Shown here in pieces: positions 7,285 to 10,004 of a stretch of DNA of 10,004 nucleotides. Source of the stretch: Verrucomicrobiota bacterium. GTDB lineage: Bacteria > Verrucomicrobiota > Verrucomicrobiia > Opitutales > Opitutaceae. The notes under the pieces were generated by a model. It had not been told where the DNA came from and did no database searches. It saw only the letters and a list, made by a program, of their open reading frames with translations. The stretch spans positions 1 through 10,004 of the forward strand of contig JAUPWC010000138.1 of assembly GCA_030916665.1 (NCBI GenBank). The letters are read 5' to 3'. The stretch's first letter is position 1. Each line of letters begins with the position of its first letter. The translations under genes were made by a program, and so were the position numbers.

Positions 7285-7342
7285 GTGGGGCAGCGCGCTT
7301 GCGCGCGCCTTTCCTGAGCGCCCGCAAGCGGGGGCTGCCCAC
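7285..7342. repeat. REP-like inverted pair between convergent iclR and VOC genes
   Basis: Copy 1 runs from 7285 on the plus strand (GTGGGGCAGC then GCGCGC-TT-GCGCGC, 7293-7306) and copy 2 from 7342 on the minus strand (GTGGGCAGC then CCCGC-TT-GCGGG). The two heads pair as an outer stem, with one bulged G, and each inner part forms its own hairpin (CCCGC-AA-GCGGG at 7321-7332 on the plus strand), giving a cruciform-like structure. The stems differ by compensatory bases around a shared CGCTTGCG core. It begins 2 bp after the iclR stop and ends 15 bp before the end of the VOC gene, so it could serve as a two-way transcription end or mRNA 3' protector for both convergent genes. No T-run is present. 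Confidence 0.75.
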
Positions 7343-7357
7343 GGAGTGTCCACTGCT

Positions 7358-7750
7358 TCACTCCCGCTTCAACAACGGCCGCATGCGCTGGCACAGCTGC
7401 ACCGGCACGCCCCACGGATCGCGCATCATGATCAGCAGGCTGCCGTCGGGCTGCGGTTCCTCGACCGCCAGAGTGGCACCGGCCTGTTCAAGACGCGTCC
7501 GCTCCCCGCGCGCATCGTCCACCGCAAAGGCCAGGTGCAACCGGAGGGGATGCTGGGCGCGGTAATCCGGAAATGCATCGGTGGGATTGGAGTAAAGTTC
7601 GAGAAACACCCGGCCGGTGTCATCCGCGAGGAAGTGCGTGAAGGGCGCATCCGGTCGCGACCGAACCACCTGCAGTCCCAGGTGCGTGACATACCAAGCC
7701 GCCGACGCCCGCACGTCGGGCACGTTCAAGGCCATGTGTTCGAAGAGCAT
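7358..7750 (-). CDS. VOC-superfamily (glyoxalase/bleomycin-resistance fold) protein
   Basis: Small cytoplasmic protein of about 130 residues with a vicinal-oxygen-chelate fold, two beta-alpha-beta-beta-beta modules: HMALNVPDVRASAAWYVTHLGL (5-26) and HLAFAVDDARGERTRLEQAGA (72-92), ending in DPWGVPVQLCQR. Positions that carry metal ligands in VOC enzymes are His5, Glu51 (in VFLELY), His72 and Gln118 (often Glu), so a metal site is possible. The frame is open upstream to about 7807, but that would run into the palindromic operator, and the fold starts at the Met at 7750, so I choose that. It is divergent from kdgA and its ATG is 33 bp from the shared putative operator, which suggests co-regulation with uronate catabolism. 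Substrate unknown; it could be a lyase, dioxygenase or isomerase of a pathway-related compound, or a detoxification protein. Confidence 0.85.
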   Translation of the reverse strand: MLFEHMALNVPDVRASAAWYVTHLGLQVVRSRPDAPFTHFLADDTGRVFLELYSNPTDAFPDYRAQHPLRLHLAFAVDDARGERTRLEQAGATLAVEEPQPDGSLLIMMRDPWGVPVQLCQRMRPLLKRE

Positions 7751-7783
7751 GCGTAGTGCAAAGAGGAAGCAGGACGGTTGTTG

Positions 7784-7814
7784 TTCACTTATGAACCCTG
7801 GGTTCATTTATGAA
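7784..7814. promoter_or_regulatory. Putative IclR/KdgR-like operator, copy A
   Basis: This has the same TTCA-N4-TGAA-N7-TTCA-N4-TGAA layout as 6389-6419 (half-sites at 7784, 7792, 7803 and 7811). The core 7791-7807 is a perfect 17-bp palindrome, ATGAACCC-T-GGGTTCAT. It lies between the divergent VOC gene (33 bp) and kdgA (67 bp to its ATG), in an AT-rich pocket of otherwise GC-rich DNA. It resembles the KdgR operator of enterobacteria, ATGAA-N7-TTCAT, as I recall it. The repeat at two divergent promoters of one pathway, with an IclR gene between them, is the main reason for calling it an operator. Confidence 0.72.
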
Positions 7815-7881
7815 TTATTCTGGGCTTGCGACAAGGACAATAAATCAGTCGAAAATAGCCCTTCATCCCCGCCCCCCTCCC

Positions 7882-8520
7882 ATGTCCAAAGCCGACATCC
7901 TGAACCGCCTCCGGGCCCAGAAAGTCATCGCCCTCATCCGCGCCGACAACGCCGACAACCTCGTCGGCTGCGCCCGCGCCCTCCAAGCCGGCGGCCTCGG
8001 GGCCATCGAGCTGACCATGACCACCCCCGGCGCCATCGAGATGTGCGCCAAGGTCTCCAAGGAACTGCCCGACGTGCTCCTCGGCCTCGGCACCGTGCTT
8101 GACGCCGAAACCTGCAGGCGCGGTCTCGCCGCCGGGGCGAAGTTCATTGTCACCCCCGCCGTGCGCCCCGAGGTCATCAAGGTCTGCAACGAGGCCGGCG
8201 TGCCCATCCTCTCCGGTGCCCTCACGCCCACCGAGGCGTGGACTGCCCACGAATGCGGCGCCGATGTCATCAAGATATTCCCCGCCGAATTCTTTGGTCC
8301 TGCCTACATCAAGTCACTCAAGGCGCCGTTCCCGAAGCTCGAGTTCCTGCCCACCGGCGGCGTCACGCCCGAGACGGTCGGCGACTTCCTCAAGGCCGGC
8401 GCCTTCGCCACCGCCGCCGGCTCGGCCCTCGTCGCCCCCGCCGCGCTGAAGGCCGGTGACTGGGCCGCCATCACCAAGCGCGCCCAGGAATTCGTCGTCG
8501 CGGCCAACGCGACGAAATAA
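7882..8520 (+). CDS. kdgA: 2-keto-3-deoxy-6-phosphogluconate aldolase (KDPG/KHG aldolase)
   Basis: Cytoplasmic class I aldolase of 212 residues that splits KDPG into pyruvate and glyceraldehyde-3-phosphate, the last step of the pathway; also named eda. It is a TIM-barrel of normal family length. The Schiff-base lysine is Lys131 in DVIKIFPAE, the general-base glutamate is Glu43 in GAIELTMTTPGA, and Arg20 in VIALIRADN begins the barrel as in the family. Phosphate-binding stretches GLGTVLD (68-74) and FLPTGGV are present. The ATG at 7882 gives the standard MSKADIL N-terminus after a pyrimidine-rich leader with no Shine-Dalgarno sequence. It lies 67 bp downstream of the putative operator and 39 bp upstream of kdgK, with which it probably forms an operon. 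Bifunctional KDPG/KHG use is possible but cannot be told from sequence. Confidence 0.95.
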   Translation: MSKADILNRLRAQKVIALIRADNADNLVGCARALQAGGLGAIELTMTTPGAIEMCAKVSKELPDVLLGLGTVLDAETCRRGLAAGAKFIVTPAVRPEVIKVCNEAGVPILSGALTPTEAWTAHECGADVIKIFPAEFFGPAYIKSLKAPFPKLEFLPTGGVTPETVGDFLKAGAFATAAGSALVAPAALKAGDWAAITKRAQEFVVAANATK

Positions 8521-8559
8521 TCGTTCTCGTTCTCTTAATCATTCTCTTTCTCTCGAACC

Positions 8560-9657
8560 ATGAGCCTAAATATCAAACCCGCCAACGCCTGCGCCTTCGA
8601 CCAAATCTCCCTCGGCGAAGTTATGCTTCGCCTCGACCCCGGTGAGGGTCGCATCCGCACCGCCCGCGAATTCAAAGTCTGGGAGGGCGGCGGCGAATAC
8701 AACACCTCCCGCGGCCTCCGCAAGGCCTTCGGCCTGAAGACCGCCGTCGTCACCGCCTTCGTGGACAACGAGGTCGGCCACCTCGTCGAGGACTTCATCA
8801 TGCAGGGCGGCGTGGACACGCAGTTCATCAAGTGGCGCGAGGACGACGGCATCGGCCGCACCGTGCGCAACGGCCTCAACTTCACCGAGCGCGGCTTCGG
8901 CATCCGCGGCGCCGTCGGCAATCCCGACCGCGGCAACACCGCCGCTTCCCAGCTCAAGCCCGGCGACATCGACTGGGACCACATCTTCGGCAAGCTCGGC
9001 GTGCGCTGGTTCCACACCGGCGGCATCTACGCCGCCCTCTCCGCCTCCACCGCCGAGGTCACCGTCGAGGCCGTCAAGGCCGCGAACAAGCACGGCACCA
9101 TCGTCAGCTACGACCTCAACTACCGCCCCTCGCTCTGGAAGACCATCGGCGGCCTCAAGAAGGCCCAGGAGGTCAACCGCGAGATCGCGAAGTATGTCGA
9201 TGTCATGATCGGCAACGAGGAGGACTTCACCGCCTCCCTCGGCTTCGAGGTCAAGGGCGTGGACCACAACATCAGCCACATCGAGACCGACGCCTTCAAG
9301 GCGATGATCGAGACGGCCGTGAAGGAGTTCAAAAACTTCAAGGTCGCCGCCACCACGCTGCGCGTCGTGAAAAGCGCCACCGTCAACGACTGGTCCGCGA
9401 TTCTCTGGCACGACGGCAAGTTCCACGAGAGCCGCAAGTATCCGGACCTCGAGATTCTCGACCGCGTCGGCGGCGGCGACTCGTTCGCCTCCGGCGTGCA
9501 GTTTGGTTTCCTGCAGTTCAACGACGCCCAGAAGGCCGTCGAATACGGCGCCGCCCACGGCGCGCTCGCCTCGACGACCCCCGGCGACACCTCGATGGCC
9601 ACCCGCAAGGAAGTCGAAAAGACCTTCGGCGGCGGCGGCGCCCGCGTGGTGCGCTGA
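8560..9657 (+). CDS. kdgK: 2-keto-3-deoxygluconate kinase, PfkB family
   Basis: Cytoplasmic ribokinase/PfkB-family sugar kinase of 365 residues, somewhat longer than the usual KdgK length of about 310-345. It would phosphorylate KDG to KDPG using ATP. The family features are an N-terminal strand with FDQISLGEVMLRLDPGE (14-30), the substrate-binding Gly-rich motif WEGGGEYNTSRGL (41-53), SYDLNYRPSLW in the centre, NEEDF, and the C-terminal PfkB signature DRVGGGDSFASG with catalytic Asp307. KDG specificity is inferred from the upstream kdgA, with only a 39-bp gap, and from kduI/kduD nearby; fructose or other keto-sugar kinases share the fold. The gap is strikingly C/T-rich and carries no ribosome-binding site. 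The C-terminal tail TFGGGGARVVR is Gly-rich. A terminator region follows the stop. Confidence 0.9.
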   Translation: MSLNIKPANACAFDQISLGEVMLRLDPGEGRIRTAREFKVWEGGGEYNTSRGLRKAFGLKTAVVTAFVDNEVGHLVEDFIMQGGVDTQFIKWREDDGIGRTVRNGLNFTERGFGIRGAVGNPDRGNTAASQLKPGDIDWDHIFGKLGVRWFHTGGIYAALSASTAEVTVEAVKAANKHGTIVSYDLNYRPSLWKTIGGLKKAQEVNREIAKYVDVMIGNEEDFTASLGFEVKGVDHNISHIETDAFKAMIETAVKEFKNFKVAATTLRVVKSATVNDWSAILWHDGKFHESRKYPDLEILDRVGGGDSFASGVQFGFLQFNDAQKAVEYGAAHGALASTTPGDTSMATRKEVEKTFGGGGARVVR

Positions 9658-9672
9658 GTTTTGTTCGTTGTC

Positions 9673-9735
9673 GGGCGGGGCGCCTCCGAACCCCGCCCTG
9701 CAATCCCAGCCCGAGCCCACCGCCCGGGCTTTTTT
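9673..9735 (+). terminator. Tandem hairpins ending the kdgA-kdgK transcript
   Basis: Two hairpins follow the kdgK stop (9655-9657). The first has a perfect 8-bp stem, GGGCGGGG (9673-9680) with CCCCGCCC (9691-9698). The second pairs AGCCCG (9708-9713) with CGGGCT (9725-9730) and runs straight into a T-run (9730-9735), the classic layout of a rho-independent terminator on the plus strand. Confidence 0.85.
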
Positions 9736-9819
9736 GTTGGCTTGGCTCGGCAGCGACCGCCGGTAGCTTCGCCGGCGTTCAGCTCGGGCCAGAGCGAAGA
9801 CATCACCCCCTCCTCGTCC

Positions 9820-10004
9820 ATGCGCCGCCATCCCTGTCCCGTTGAACCTTCCGTCCGGCCGTCGAATCCCCGCACCCTCTTGGCTGCCGGATTCCGCCTT
9901 CGCCTCCGTGGCGCCGTGCTGATCCTGATCGCCGCTCTCGGCATCCCCGCGCCCGCCCAAAGCAGCCCCTCCACCGGCTCCAGTGAAAGCATCCAGGACA
10001 TCCA
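9820..10004 (+). CDS. Partial exported protein, cut by the window end
   Basis: An ATG at 9820 opens a frame of 61 codons that runs off the right edge. The product begins with an Arg/Pro-rich segment, then RLRLRGAVLILIAALGIPAPAQ (about 28-49), a positively charged n-region followed by a hydrophobic core and an APAQ cleavage site, typical of a secreted or periplasmic protein. After the predicted cleavage the sequence is Ser/Thr-rich (SSPSTGSSESIQDI). The 5' leader is C/T-rich, as for the other genes here. It lies 84 bp beyond the kdgK terminator, so it is probably a separate unit. Too little is present to name a family. Longer open frames on the opposite strand across this stretch look like shadows. 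Confidence 0.55.
   Translation, partial: MRRHPCPVEPSVRPSNPRTLLAAGFRLRLRGAVLILIAALGIPAPAQSSPSTGSSESIQDI

Noticed and set aside
9758..9777. Small hairpin CGCCGG...CCGGCG upstream of the partial gene
   Set aside because: A 6-bp GC stem is common by chance at this base composition, and it has no T-run or second copy; not called as a feature.
8566..9960. A 464-codon open frame on the minus strand opposite kdgK
   Set aside because: It has the same shadow pattern: Gly/Ala/Asp-rich, no motifs, and it crosses the terminator region of the sense-strand operon.

Overview
The window is a GC-rich bacterial chromosomal segment carrying most of a pathway for unsaturated uronic acids, the end products of pectin/oligogalacturonate (or other uronan) lyase digestion. 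The likely host is a Verrucomicrobiota bacterium of the Opitutaceae type. This is an inference from a large TonB-dependent receptor with an N-terminal carboxypeptidase-regulatory-like domain and no SusD partner, a DUF4861 protein beside kduI/kduD, purine-poor start-codon leaders without Shine-Dalgarno sequences, and intergenic REP-like palindrome pairs. No rRNA, tRNA, CRISPR or transposase gene was seen.

Layout. On the minus strand, reading from about 6330 down to 16, are a TonB-dependent outer-membrane receptor, kduI, kduD and a secreted DUF4861 protein. On the plus strand, divergent from the receptor, is an IclR-family regulator (6479-7282). Facing it is a small VOC/glyoxalase-fold protein on the minus strand (7358-7750). 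Divergent from that is a plus-strand pair, KDPG aldolase (kdgA/eda, 7882-8520) and a PfkB-family 2-keto-3-deoxygluconate kinase (kdgK, 8560-9657). A two-hairpin terminator region follows. At the right edge begins a partial gene with a signal peptide (9820 onward).

How it works together. The receptor would import oligouronides across the outer membrane. KduI converts 5-keto-4-deoxyuronate (DKI) to DKII, and KduD reduces DKII to 2-keto-3-deoxygluconate (KDG). KdgK phosphorylates KDG to KDPG, and KdgA cleaves KDPG to pyruvate and glyceraldehyde-3-phosphate. No polysaccharide lyase, unsaturated glucuronyl hydrolase, KdgF-type cupin or inner-membrane transporter is present, so those steps must be encoded elsewhere.

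The most notable non-coding signal is a 31-bp composite palindrome, TTCA-N4-TGAA-N7-TTCA-N4-TGAA. It occurs once in each of the two divergent promoter regions (6389-6419 and 7784-7814). Its inner part resembles the KdgR operator of proteobacteria, so it is a good candidate for the binding site of the IclR regulator encoded between the two copies. Three intergenic spaces also hold inverted pairs of REP-like hairpins. In the kduI-kduD pair the two copies differ by compensatory changes that preserve base pairing.
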